From the NCBI GenBank assembly GCA_963712765.1, contig CAVQIX010000005.1, positions 372,001 to 436,000 on the forward strand: 64,000 nucleotides of DNA, given 5' to 3'. The notes beneath the pieces were generated by a model that saw nothing but the letters and a program-made list of their open reading frames with translations, did no database searches and was not told the origin of the DNA. Position numbers and translations under genes: made by a program. Every line of letters starts with the position of its first letter. Positions within the stretch are counted from its first letter, which is position 1. The stretch comes from CAXMST01 sp963712765. GTDB lineage: Bacteria > Actinomycetota > Thermoleophilia > Solirubrobacterales > 70-9. Shown here one piece after another: positions 8,254-16,825 of this stretch.

Positions 8254-9583
8254 CCTCACTCACCTCCACGCCGACATCATCGTCGGCGAAGCGGACATCG
8301 AAGCGGCCCGCCGCACGAGCCGCCTCGGCACTACCGATCAGCGACCCGTCGGGGCCACTCGCCAGCGCGTACCCGCGCTCAAGCACCCGGTCGGGGTCAT
8401 GGGCGGTGAGGGTGGCGGCCAGCGAGGCGAGCCGGCGGCGCTCCGGCCCGGCCGCGTCGTGGGTCGCGGCCTCGCGCTTTCGCCGCAGGACCAGAGCGAA
8501 GGTGGCGAGCTGCATCCCGCGCCCGCCCAGCATCCGGGAAGAGGCGGCTCGGATCTCGCGCAGCTTCTGGTGCAGGTTCGAGCGCTCCGAGCGCATGTGG
8601 CCGGCGAGCAGCCGGGCCGTCCCGCCCAGCGTTCGCGCCCTCTCCCCCACCCCGCGCCGGCTCAGACGCAGCAGGCTGGCCGAGCGGGCCGTGAGCTCGG
8701 AGCGCGCCTGCGCGACGTCGACGCCCACCGCCGCCTCGGCCGCATGAGTCGGGGTCGAGCAGGCGACCGCGGCGACATCGTCGATCAGTGTCCGGTCGAC
8801 CTCGTGGCCGACCGCGGCGATCACCGGCACCCGCAGCAGGGCGACCGTTCGGCAGAGGCTCTCGTCGCAGAAGCACCACAGGTCGGTGAGGCTGCCGCCG
8901 CCGCGGGAGACGATGATCGTCTCGACGTCCGGGATCGCCGCGAGCCCGCGGATCGCCGCTGAGATCCGCGGCGCCGCGGCCTTGCCCTGCACCGGCGGGT
9001 GAGCGAAGACGACCCGGCCGCGCCAGGAGCGGCGCTCGAGCCCGGCGAGGATGTCGGCGTAGGCAGCGGATCCGGCGCCGACAACCACTCCGATGGTCCG
9101 CGGCAACCGCGACATGGGTATCTGCTTCTGCGGCTGGAACAGCCCCTCCTCGGCGAGCTGCCGCCGCAGGCGCTCGAGCTGGGCGAGCAGGTCGCCCTCG
9201 CCGGCGTGGCGCATGTAGGTGACCCGGAAGCTGAACGAGGGCGAGGAGCGCTCCGAGCCCGGGAAGTAGTCGGGCCCGCCGGCGACGACCATCTCCACCC
9301 CGTCCTTGAGCGTGCCCTCCGCAAGGTCGAGCTTGTTCAGATCCGAGCTCCAGATCGAGCAGGGGACGGCGCCGCCCTCGTCGCGGAGGTCGAAGTAGGA
9401 GGCCTTCGCCGAGGAGGAGAAGTTGACGACCTCGCCGATCAGCCGGACCCGTGGGCGGCCGCGGAGGAAGTTGCGGAAGCCGCCGGCCCACTGTCCAGCC
9501 GGAAAGGGCCCGGGCAGGTCGGGCTCGCCCGGCGCCAGCGGCGCCTCTGAGGTCTCGATCGGTAGCTGCTCCTCGCTGGTCAC
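8246..9583 (-). CDS. xseA: Exodeoxyribonuclease VII large subunit
   Basis: A 445-aa catalytic subunit. An N-terminal OB-fold (about residues 25-120, with LIGEVVNFSSSAKASYFDLRD) binds single-stranded DNA. The nuclease core follows with PRTIGVVVGAGSAAYADIL, TIIVSRGGGSLTDLWCFCDE and VIAAVGHEVDRTLIDDVA, the last two being the most conserved XseA motifs. A coiled-coil-like stretch precedes the C-terminal strand LERGYALASG. The start is ambiguous: I use GTG at 9583, while an in-frame TTG at 9634 would add 17 poorly conserved residues. It is the first gene of the xseA-xseB pair. Confidence 0.95.
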   Translation of the reverse strand: MTSEEQLPIETSEAPLAPGEPDLPGPFPAGQWAGGFRNFLRGRPRVRLIGEVVNFSSSAKASYFDLRDEGGAVPCSIWSSDLNKLDLAEGTLKDGVEMVVAGGPDYFPGSERSSPSFSFRVTYMRHAGEGDLLAQLERLRRQLAEEGLFQPQKQIPMSRLPRTIGVVVGAGSAAYADILAGLERRSWRGRVVFAHPPVQGKAAAPRISAAIRGLAAIPDVETIIVSRGGGSLTDLWCFCDESLCRTVALLRVPVIAAVGHEVDRTLIDDVAAVACSTPTHAAEAAVGVDVAQARSELTARSASLLRLSRRGVGERARTLGGTARLLAGHMRSERSNLHQKLREIRAASSRMLGGRGMQLATFALVLRRKREAATHDAAGPERRRLASLAATLTAHDPDRVLERGYALASGPDGSLIGSAEAARAAGRFDVRFADDDVGVEVSEDE

Positions 9584-9681
9584 GGTCCGGGCAGGATCGC
9601 ACCCGCGGCGGACCACCTCAGCCCTCGAGGCCAACCGGCGTCAGAGGCGCCGGCACTCACTGGGACCGGCCGGCCCCGACA

Positions 9682-9705
9682 CCCGGCGAATCAAGCATCG
9701 CCGGG
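9682..9705. terminator. Hairpin between dodecin and xseA
   Basis: A perfect 8-bp stem, CCCGGCGA (9682-9689) with TCGCCGGG (9698-9705), and an 8-base loop, 20 bp downstream of the dodecin stop. There is no clear U-run, so termination is inferred from position. Confidence 0.35.
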
Positions 9706-9725
9706 CGCGAGAGCGGCCGCTCCCT

Positions 9726-9935
9726 CTAACCGTCGTACTTGAACGAGATCCCGAGCCTAACCCGGAAGCCCGAGATCTTGCCGTCCTCGATCGTTACGTC
9801 CTCGCGGATCACCTCGGCGATCCGCAGATCGCGAAGCGAGCTCCCGGCGGTCTCGACCGCCTTGCGGGCAGCGTCTTCCCAAGACTCGCTGCTGACCCCG
9901 ATCACCTCGGTGACCCGGTAAACACCTTCAGCCAT
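9726..9935 (-). CDS. Dodecin family protein
   Basis: A 69-aa protein covering the whole dodecin fold: YRVTEVIGVSSESWEDAARK, then AVETAGSSLRDLRIAEVI and a final strand GFRVRLGISFKY. Dodecins assemble into 12-mers that store or buffer flavins and related cofactors. The ATG is preceded by GGAGGAG at ideal spacing, so the start is secure. Monocistronic. The aromatic residue used for flavin stacking in archaeal dodecins is not obvious, so the cofactor is not assigned. Confidence 0.93.
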   Translation of the reverse strand: MAEGVYRVTEVIGVSSESWEDAARKAVETAGSSLRDLRIAEVIREDVTIEDGKISGFRVRLGISFKYDG

Positions 9936-10034
9936 TTCTCCTCCAATTGTTGCTTTACCCCCTGATCCTTTCACGCTGCGCAAGCAATGGTGATCCCTCC
10001 CAGGGACCGGCGGCAGCCTGGGATCATCGGTCGG

Positions 10035-10829
10035 GTGCAAACCCTCGGAATCGACCTCGCCACCGACCCGGAGCGGACCGCCTCCTGTCTGATCGCCTGG
10101 CCGGCGGCGGAGGTGGGCCGGATCGAGCTGCTCGAAGCCGGCCAGGGCGACGAGGCGCTGGCAGATCTGATCGTGCGCGCCGACCTGGCCGGGATCGACG
10201 CCCCGCTCGGCTGGCCGGAGCCGTTTGCCGAGGCGATCGCCTCGTGGAGCGGAGGCGCGGGCGGCCGCTGGCCAGGCCACAGCCCGCGCGATCTGCAGCA
10301 GCGCCTCACCGACCAGCTGCTCCACGATCGCCTCGGCCGGCTTGCTGCCGCCCGCGGCATCCGCCGTCCTAACCGACCGATGAGCGTCAGCGCCGACCGG
10401 ATCGGGGCGACGGCGATGCGGGCCGCCCGTCTCCTCGACCATCTCGCCCGCGACCGCGGCCTGGCCGTCGATCGCTCAGGCGCCGCGCCAAGCCGCGTTG
10501 CCGAGGTCTATCCGGCCGCGACCCTGCTGGTCTGGGGGCTGCCCTCGACCGGCTACAAGCGGGCTAACTCAGCCACCCGCGGAGATCTGGTCGAGCTGCT
10601 CGCCTCACGGCTCCAGGGCCACCTCGCGATCGACCCAGCCCACCTCGAGGCGTGCCACCGCAGCGACGACGTCCTCGACGCGCTGATCGCCTGCCTCAGC
10701 GCCCGCGAGATCCAGCTCGGCCGAACCCGGACTGCCGAGGGAGCCGAGGAGCGCCGCCGCGCCCGGATCGAGGGTTGGATTCACGTCCCGGATCCAGCCC
10801 GCGATCGGCTGGACTCGGACGCCGGCTAG
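10035..10829 (+). CDS. DUF429 family protein
   Basis: A 264-aa protein of the DUF429 family, which has a predicted RNase H-like fold. It opens with VQTLGIDLAT, continues with LAGIDAPLGWP (a conserved Asp region), has a central FRxTD-like segment in degenerate form (ADRIGATAMRAA), then VAEVYPAATLLVWGL, and ends with DDVLDALIACLSAREI. The acidic residues at GIDLA, GIDAP and DDVLDA would be the nuclease-like triad. Activity is unproven for the family. GTG at 10035 is chosen because homologues start at this strand. The 3' end overlaps the convergent neighbour by 4 bp. Confidence 0.85.
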   Translation: MQTLGIDLATDPERTASCLIAWPAAEVGRIELLEAGQGDEALADLIVRADLAGIDAPLGWPEPFAEAIASWSGGAGGRWPGHSPRDLQQRLTDQLLHDRLGRLAAARGIRRPNRPMSVSADRIGATAMRAARLLDHLARDRGLAVDRSGAAPSRVAEVYPAATLLVWGLPSTGYKRANSATRGDLVELLASRLQGHLAIDPAHLEACHRSDDVLDALIACLSAREIQLGRTRTAEGAEERRRARIEGWIHVPDPARDRLDSDAG

Positions 10830-12358
10830 GCGCTCAACCTCCCGCCGATCCCGCTCATCCCCTCGGGCGGCTCGAAGCCTGCCAGCACCTCGAGGTTGCG
10901 GACCGGGTCCCGGACCGCGTCGCCGGCCTTGAACCAGGGGTGGCCGAGCTGGTCGAGAATCGAGCGGGTGCGATCGAAGAGCCGCTTGTGGAGCGAGAGC
11001 GCGAGCAGCAGCCGGCCTCGGTCGCCGTTGAGGAGCCTCAGCGGTGCCCGCTGCGGCTCCCCGGACCCCGGCGCCTCGCCGGCGGTGGGCATCTCCTCGA
11101 CCTCGTCCGGCGCGAGCCCGATCTCTCCGCGCCAGTAGCGGCGCAGATCGTCGGCCCCGAGCGCGATTCGCAGCTCTGCTTCGGGGCCCGACCCCGTCGG
11201 GCCGGTGCTCAGCCAGCGGGAGGAGCCGAAGCCCGGCGGCCTGATCCTCATCGCCTCGACGCCGGCGACCTCGAAGCACACAGACCAACCGAGGGAGATC
11301 ATCGCCGCCGCCAGCGCCTCGTCGCAGCCGATCGCGGTGTCGAGCCGCTGGGCGAACTCGCGAAGCCAGGCGCGGCCCTCGTCGCCGTCGAGCAGCGCCT
11401 CGGGCGGCCGCGGATCCTCGGCGCAGCCCAGCAGCAGATCTGCGTCTGAGCCCGCCGCCAGCACATACTCCCGATAGACCTCGGCTCCCCGCCGATCCCA
11501 CGCGATCGCGCTGTTGTCGAGGCTCTCGGACTCGAGCCGTAACTCGATCAGCCAGCCCGCGGCCGCCGGCCCCTCCTCGAAGCGCGGCATCGACTCGTTG
11601 ATCTGCAGCACCGCCCCGTCGACCGGTGCCTCGACAGCGACCACGCTCTCGCCGACCTGCGCCTCGAACAGCACCTGATGCTCGGCGACCACCTCGCCGA
11701 TCCCGACCTTGGCAACGACCCGGTCGCCGGCGAGGGCCGCGAGCGACGGCGTCGGAGCCACCCGCATCAGCCTCCGCCGGTGGTCGACCGCAAGGTGGCG
11801 ATGGACGAGCACCCCCCGGCCCTCGAACCTCGCCGCCGCGGCACCGAGCGGTAGCGGCTGCCCAGCGGGACCTACCGGCACCCGCGGCCCGCCCGGCAGC
11901 ACCGAGGGCCCGGCCTCGCGTGCATGCCGGACCGAGTGGGCGGCGAGATCCTCGCGCTCTAGCGCCGGCACCGCGTAGCGCTCGGCCGCGGCCTCGATCG
12001 CGCGCCGCTGGGAGCTCCCGGCCGGCGCGGCGGCGAGCAGGCCAAGCACGCAGGCGAATTGCGAGCGGAAGCCGGTCCGATACACGTCGACCTCACCCCA
12101 GGCCGCGATCGTGCCGATCACGTAGCGGGGATCACCGCGGTACTCGTCAGGGAGGTGGTGGAGCGCGTTGAATCCGCAGACGCAGTTGCTGCCCGGCGCC
12201 CGGTGGCGGGTCGAGTACATATGGCAGCGAGCCTCGTTCACGCCCGGTGTCCATGCCCCGGCCGCGTGGGCGGAGAGTGGGCAGAGCAAGCCGTCGCTGA
12301 GCCTCCACACCCGCCAGCCGAGGATCGGCTCGAGCGCATCCGGCGCCCCGGTCGACAC
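10826..12358 (-). CDS. Multi-domain protein with degenerate GcvH-like domain
   Basis: A 510-aa protein in three parts. Residues about 10-110 form an actinobacterial domain with Cys-rich motifs (WTPGVNEARC, NCVCGFNALHH, IGTIAAWGEVDV). Residues about 205-300 resemble glycine-cleavage H protein (VAKVGIGEVVAEHQVLFEAQ, ESVVAVEAPVDGAVLQINES), but the lysine that carries lipoate in GcvH is Val, so it cannot be lipoylated in the usual way. The C-terminus contains an SCP2-like stretch (ELRIALGADDLRRYWRGEIG). A scaffold or binding role is inferred. GTG at 12358 is used; sequence further upstream in this frame is the shadow of another ORF. A Pro-rich small ORF ends 5 bp upstream. Confidence 0.75.
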   Translation of the reverse strand: MSTGAPDALEPILGWRVWRLSDGLLCPLSAHAAGAWTPGVNEARCHMYSTRHRAPGSNCVCGFNALHHLPDEYRGDPRYVIGTIAAWGEVDVYRTGFRSQFACVLGLLAAAPAGSSQRRAIEAAAERYAVPALEREDLAAHSVRHAREAGPSVLPGGPRVPVGPAGQPLPLGAAAARFEGRGVLVHRHLAVDHRRRLMRVAPTPSLAALAGDRVVAKVGIGEVVAEHQVLFEAQVGESVVAVEAPVDGAVLQINESMPRFEEGPAAAGWLIELRLESESLDNSAIAWDRRGAEVYREYVLAAGSDADLLLGCAEDPRPPEALLDGDEGRAWLREFAQRLDTAIGCDEALAAAMISLGWSVCFEVAGVEAMRIRPPGFGSSRWLSTGPTGSGPEAELRIALGADDLRRYWRGEIGLAPDEVEEMPTAGEAPGSGEPQRAPLRLLNGDRGRLLLALSLHKRLFDRTRSILDQLGHPWFKAGDAVRDPVRNLEVLAGFEPPEGMSGIGGRLSA

Positions 12359-12362
12359 CGGC

Positions 12363-12617
12363 TCAGACCTCAACCGGATCGCGCTCGCGCTCAGGCTCGG
12401 GATCGGGCCGCCGCGGAGGGTCGGGCTGGGGCGAAGGGTCGGGCTGCGGTTCCGGCGCCCGCGAGGGGTCCGGAACCTCGATCGGCTCGACCCGGATCCG
12501 TCGCGAAGGGCCCGGCAGGTCGAGACCCAGCGGCCGCGTCGGGCCCGCGGCCACACGCAGGGAACCACCCCGGTCAAGGACCGAGCCCGGGCGCCGCGAA
12601 GTTGAGGGAGATGCCAT
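12363..12617 (-). CDS. Small proline-rich protein, unknown
   Basis: An 84-aa ORF whose second half is an extended Pro/Glu/Arg/Asp sequence (IRVEPIEVPDPSRAPEPQ, then further P-rich repeats), probably disordered. Its stop lies 5 bp before the start of the GcvH-like gene, so the two are likely translated together. The ATG at 12617 overlaps head-to-head with the start of the opposite-strand GIY-YIG-like gene (ATGCCAT), which leaves no room for separate promoters. A downstream start is therefore possible. No known family; the charge pattern suggests a linker or partner-binding peptide. Confidence 0.5.
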   Translation of the reverse strand: MASPSTSRRPGSVLDRGGSLRVAAGPTRPLGLDLPGPSRRIRVEPIEVPDPSRAPEPQPDPSPQPDPPRRPDPEPERERDPVEV

Positions 12618-13198
12618 CACGCGTATATGTAGTGGAGCTGTCGGCGGATGCCGGAAAGCGGCGCGACCCCCGTGTCCCCTGGGTCTACGTGGGCTCGAGC
12701 TCAAAGTCTCCGGAGGCCCGTTTTGCCCAGCACAAGCGCGGTTACAGGTCCTCCCGCTACGCGCGCCGCTTCGGCCTCCGCCTCCGCCCCGACCTGTACG
12801 AGGACTTGCAGCCGATCCGCTCCAAGCGCGAGGCCGTCGCCACCGAGCAGGCCCGTGCCCGCGAGCTGGCCGCCTGCGGCTTTGTCGCCCATTGCGACGG
12901 AACCAGCCACGGCGTCGACACCGACGCAGGCGACTGGAGTGAGTGGGACCTCGACCGCCTCGAGCCCGTCCTCGCCCACCTCGACGCCGCGATCGAGGAG
13001 CTCACCGACTGCGCCTTCTCCCCGCTCGACTCCGGGACCTGCGCCCAGCTGCTGTTCGGCACCCGCGCCTTCTGGGTCGCCGACTTCCTCGACCAGGAGG
13101 ATCCCCCGCCGAGCTACGGCCTCTTCCCCCACGTGCGGCTCGACGCCCTGGCCGCACGGGCCGAGCTCGACCTACCGCCTTCGGTCACCTCAGCCTGA
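12611..13198 (+). CDS. GIY-YIG-like domain protein
   Basis: A 195-aa protein. Residues about 4-70 resemble the GIY-YIG nuclease core: VYVVELS stands for the GIY strand, WVYVGSSSKSPEARFAQHKRG for YIG plus the helix with conserved Arg and His, and EAVATEQARARELAACGF supplies a Glu-rich helix. The remaining 100 residues match nothing I know. DNA cleavage is inferred from fold resemblance only; the first motif tyrosine is present. The ATG has GAGGGAG immediately upstream. The gene overlaps the convergent beta-helix gene by 14 bp at its 3' end. Confidence 0.65.
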   Translation: MPSRVYVVELSADAGKRRDPRVPWVYVGSSSKSPEARFAQHKRGYRSSRYARRFGLRLRPDLYEDLQPIRSKREAVATEQARARELAACGFVAHCDGTSHGVDTDAGDWSEWDLDRLEPVLAHLDAAIEELTDCAFSPLDSGTCAQLLFGTRAFWVADFLDQEDPPPSYGLFPHVRLDALAARAELDLPPSVTSA

Positions 13199-16100
13199 CA
13201 TCGCGCGTCAGCCGTTCGGCGTTCCCGGCGGCGTCGGAGAAGCTCGCCGAGGCCTTCGCCTGCACCTTCTTGCCCTTCTTCAGGGCCTTCGCGATTCGCC
13301 GCTCGAGGCGCTTGCGCTTTTTCTTCGAGCCGCTGACCTTGAGCGTGGCCGCGGTCGTCTTGCCGGCCTGCAGCGAGCGATCGACCGGCTTCAGCTTGAT
13401 CGACTTCGCGGCCGGCACCGCCTTCTTGCCCGCGCCCTTGATCGTCACCCTCCCCTTCGCCCGTGCCTCGGCGTCCTCGCCCGCCTTCAGCTTCAACTTC
13501 ACCCGGATCTTCCTTCCGCGCTGACGCTGCTTGCGCTTGCCCTTCAGCTTCGCGCCGGAGATCACCGTGTCGACGGTGAAGCTGCGGGTCGCGGGGGTAG
13601 CGTCCGCATTGCCCGTCGGGTCGGTTGCGCGCACCGCGAAGTTGTAGTCCCCGTCGGCGAGCGGGCCCAGGGTCGCCACGCCGCCACCGGGCCCGGGGCA
13701 GGCGCTGAACGGTGCCGGTCCGACCCGGCAGGCGAAGCTCGATCCCGGCTCACTGGAGCTGAATCCGAACTCCGGGGTCGGGTCGTTGGTCAGCGCGCCG
13801 TCGGCCAGACCCGAATCGATCGTGGTCTGCGGTGCGGTCGTGTCGACCCTGAAGCTGCGGGTGTCCGGACTCAGGTCGGTGTTGGCGGCGCTGTCGGTGG
13901 CCCGGACCTTGAAGGTGTGCTGCCCATCGGGGAGCGGGCCGAGCGTCGCCGGCGTCGTGCAGGGGCTGAACCCCATGTTGTCCACCTCGCACTCGAAGGT
14001 CGCAACCTCGGTCGAACCGAAGCCGAAGGTGGGAGTCCGGTCGGCGATCGTCGAGCCGGCCGCCGGCCCCTCCCCGATCGTGGTCTCCGGCGCGGTCGTG
14101 TCGGGTGCGATCTGCTCGCAGAAGCCGAACTCGGAGGTGTTGCCGTCGGGGTCGGTCGCCGTCGCCGTCAGCCAGTCCCCCACCGTGCCCGGCCCGACGC
14201 CGGTAGAGAACGGCGCGTTGCCGTCGGGGCCGGTGGTCAGGGGGAAGGCGCCCAGATAGCTCTCGCCCTCGCCGTGGACGGAGGCGTCACAGGAGGAGGA
14301 GGTGAAGAACTCGACCTGGTAGGTCTTGCTCGGCTGCGAGCTGAGCATGCCCTCGATCCTGGTCTCGGCCGGGTTCGCCTCGGCCTTGGTCAGATCGGGG
14401 AAGTTCTGCAGCTTGTTCGGGCCGCCGTCGCCGTCACCCGGATCGTTGGCTGTGACCCCGTCGTCGCCGAGGTCGATCCCAAGGTCGTCGTTGGAGCCGA
14501 TCGCGTTGCGGAGGACCGGGTTCTCGATTCCATCCTCGATCGAGACCCCGGCATCGCCGTTGAAGAAGATCCGGTTCGCCTCGCCCGCCAGCGGCCCCCC
14601 GATTGCCACCTCGTCGGGGTCCGATCCTGAGTTGAACAAGCGAATCCCGTCGCCGTCGTTGCCGACCGTGCCGTCGCTTCCGTCGAGGCTCGTGCCGATG
14701 AAGTTGCCCTTGATCTCGCGGCCCTGGGCGGCGTTGGCGACCTCGAGCCCGACCGCGTTGCCGCTGATCACATTGCGGGCGCCGGGCGTGGCCGCGTCGA
14801 CGCTGCTGTCGGCGCTGCCAATCGTCGTCCCGGGGGCCGCGTCGATCCTCACCCCGGGGCCGATGTTGCCGAGGTCGGAGGCGCCGTCGAGGCTGAGGCC
14901 GATCAGGTTGCCCTCGGCCGAGTTCTCGCTGGTGCCGGACCCTGAGATCTGGAGGCCGAAGTCGTCGTTGCCGCTGATCACGTTGCCCTGCCCGGCGAGC
15001 GGACCGCCGATCCGGTTGGAGTCGGCGCCGGCCTCGATCGAGACGCCGCCGCCCTCGTTGCTGATCGCGCCGGTCCCGGTGGGATCGGTCCCGATCAGGT
15101 TGTCGCGGACGGTGTTGCCGGTCGCGGCCGGGCCGGCGATCGTCACCCCGGCCCCGACCGCCTCGTTGTTGCCGCCGCTGATCACGTTGCCGTGGCCCAC
15201 GGTCCCGACCTCGTTCTCGCTGCCGCCGTCGATCAGGACCCCCTGGTTGGAGTTCCCGAGATCCGACGTGCCGCTCTTGTCGAGGCCGATCAGGTTGCGC
15301 TGGACGGTGTTGGAGTCCCCCGCGATCGCCACGCCGATCCCGTTGCCGGAGATCACGTTGGCCGCCGCGGGGACGGTGCCGCCGATCGTGTTCAACTCCG
15401 CCGTTTCGATCTCGATTCCGGTGCTGTTACCGAGACCGACGCTCCCGGTGACGTCGGTGCCGATCAAATTGCCCTCGACGGCGTTGCCGGTGGTTGCCAC
15501 CCCGCTGATCAGCACCCCGGCGCCGGAGCCGCCGGTGCCGCCGATCGTGTTGCCGGCGCCGGCGGCGGTGCCGCCGATCGTGTTGCCGGTGGCACCTGAG
15601 GCGATCTCGACGCCGGCGATCTGGTTGCCGATGGCGGTGGTCCCGGTCACGTCGGTGCCGATCAGGTTGCCCTCGACCACGTTGTTCTCGGCGCTGCTAC
15701 CGAACAGGCTGACGGCGGCATCGCCGGCTCCGAGGCCTTGGTTCCCGGAAAGCACGTTCTCCGCCCCGGCGGCGGTACCGCCGATCGTGTTCTGCGAACC
15801 GGAGACGTTGATGCCTCCCCGCTCGTTGGGACGCGCCACGGTGCCGGTCGCATCGGTGCCGATCAGGTTGCCCTCGATCGTTACGCTCTCGCCGGCGAGG
15901 ACGACGCCGTCGAACTTGTTGGCCGAGATCACGTTGCCCTCGCCGGCCGCGGTGCCGCCGATCTGCGATCCGCTCACCCCGCTGCCGAGCCGGATCCCGA
16001 ACAGGTCGTTCCCGGCCGCGGTCCCGTCGGCGGCGAGACCGATCAGGCTCCCGGTCACCGTCACCGTGGGGCCGGCGCCGTCGACGTTGAGGCCGTAGCT

Positions 16101-16712
16101 GCCGTTGTCGAGCAGGACCGCATCCTCGATCGCGACGCCGTCGCTGCCGACGAAGATCCCCGCGCCGCCGTTGCCGAGGCCCGTCGCCGAGCCGGTCACG
16201 TCCGTGCCCGAGTAGACCTCGCTCAGGGTCACGTCGTCGGCCCCGGTCCCGACGGTGATCCCGTTACCGGCAAAGCTGTGGGTGGCGATCCCGCAGATGA
16301 CGGTGCCGTCGGCGCCGCCGATCAGCGAAATGCCCTCGAAGCCGCTCGAGCCGTCGAGGTTGACCTGCGCGCTGCCCCCGTCGCAGTCGCCGGCGCCGTC
16401 GAGGCCGTCGATGATCACCGCCTCACCGATGCCCGGCAGCGCAGAGGTCGGGATGATGGTCGCCGGCGAGAAGGTGCCGGGGTCGAACTTGATCACGTCG
16501 GTCTCACCCGTGTTCGCGCCTGCCGCGAGCAGCGCCTCCCGGAAGCTGCAATCAGCGTCGCAGGTGCCGTCGTTGGTGTCCGCTGTCTTCGAGACGGTCA
16601 GCGTCAGGGGCGCCGCTTCGGCCCCCTCCGAGCCCAGACCGAGCATGAACGTGGCGAGCAGCATGCACACCGCCGCGATCCCGCCGGCCCGTCTTGACAC
16701 CGCCTCCACCAT
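13185..16712 (-). CDS. Giant secreted CSLREA / parallel beta-helix protein
   Basis: A 1175-aa protein. A signal peptide (residues about 10-33) is followed by a CSLREA domain (TNDGTCDADCSFREALLAA) at about 40-65. Then comes a long right-handed beta-helix built from repeated NTIGGTAAGAGN, GNLIGTDVTGT and ISGN turns (about 100-750), and two Ig-like modules starting TTAPETTI and TTAPQTTI. The last 110 residues are strongly Lys/Arg-rich (KGKRKQRQRGRKIRVKLKLK and beyond). It is probably an extracellular or cell-surface adhesin, or a polysaccharide-binding protein. The basic tail could attach to anionic cell wall or DNA. The start at 16712 is an ATG with a weak ribosome site. Monocistronic. Confidence 0.85.
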   Translation of the reverse strand: MVEAVSRRAGGIAAVCMLLATFMLGLGSEGAEAAPLTLTVSKTADTNDGTCDADCSFREALLAAGANTGETDVIKFDPGTFSPATIIPTSALPGIGEAVIIDGLDGAGDCDGGSAQVNLDGSSGFEGISLIGGADGTVICGIATHSFAGNGITVGTGADDVTLSEVYSGTDVTGSATGLGNGGAGIFVGSDGVAIEDAVLLDNGSYGLNVDGAGPTVTVTGSLIGLAADGTAAGNDLFGIRLGSGVSGSQIGGTAAGEGNVISANKFDGVVLAGESVTIEGNLIGTDATGTVARPNERGGINVSGSQNTIGGTAAGAENVLSGNQGLGAGDAAVSLFGSSAENNVVEGNLIGTDVTGTTAIGNQIAGVEIASGATGNTIGGTAAGAGNTIGGTGGSGAGVLISGVATTGNAVEGNLIGTDVTGSVGLGNSTGIEIETAELNTIGGTVPAAANVISGNGIGVAIAGDSNTVQRNLIGLDKSGTSDLGNSNQGVLIDGGSENEVGTVGHGNVISGGNNEAVGAGVTIAGPAATGNTVRDNLIGTDPTGTGAISNEGGGVSIEAGADSNRIGGPLAGQGNVISGNDDFGLQISGSGTSENSAEGNLIGLSLDGASDLGNIGPGVRIDAAPGTTIGSADSSVDAATPGARNVISGNAVGLEVANAAQGREIKGNFIGTSLDGSDGTVGNDGDGIRLFNSGSDPDEVAIGGPLAGEANRIFFNGDAGVSIEDGIENPVLRNAIGSNDDLGIDLGDDGVTANDPGDGDGGPNKLQNFPDLTKAEANPAETRIEGMLSSQPSKTYQVEFFTSSSCDASVHGEGESYLGAFPLTTGPDGNAPFSTGVGPGTVGDWLTATATDPDGNTSEFGFCEQIAPDTTAPETTIGEGPAAGSTIADRTPTFGFGSTEVATFECEVDNMGFSPCTTPATLGPLPDGQHTFKVRATDSAANTDLSPDTRSFRVDTTAPQTTIDSGLADGALTNDPTPEFGFSSSEPGSSFACRVGPAPFSACPGPGGGVATLGPLADGDYNFAVRATDPTGNADATPATRSFTVDTVISGAKLKGKRKQRQRGRKIRVKLKLKAGEDAEARAKGRVTIKGAGKKAVPAAKSIKLKPVDRSLQAGKTTAATLKVSGSKKKRKRLERRIAKALKKGKKVQAKASASFSDAAGNAERLTRDVRLR

Positions 16713-16825
16713 CGGGGGCGAAAGCTACTCCTATCGGCCGCCACAGCAAACCGTATTCGTCCGCGGTGGATCGGCAACGGGCTACCCGTGACACTGGAGA
16801 AGCCGCGATCGATCCGGCCTGCCGG

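Noticed and set aside
14800..15850. Possible CRISPR or minisatellite because of regularly spaced similar segments
   Set aside because: The periodicity is explained by beta-helix turns (IGGT, GNLIGTD) in an intact coding frame; unit lengths vary.
13560..16100. Long forward ORF of 590 codons opposite the beta-helix gene
   Set aside because: It is the antisense shadow of a repetitive, G/C-biased gene; the translation is Pro/Ser/Leu-rich with no domain.
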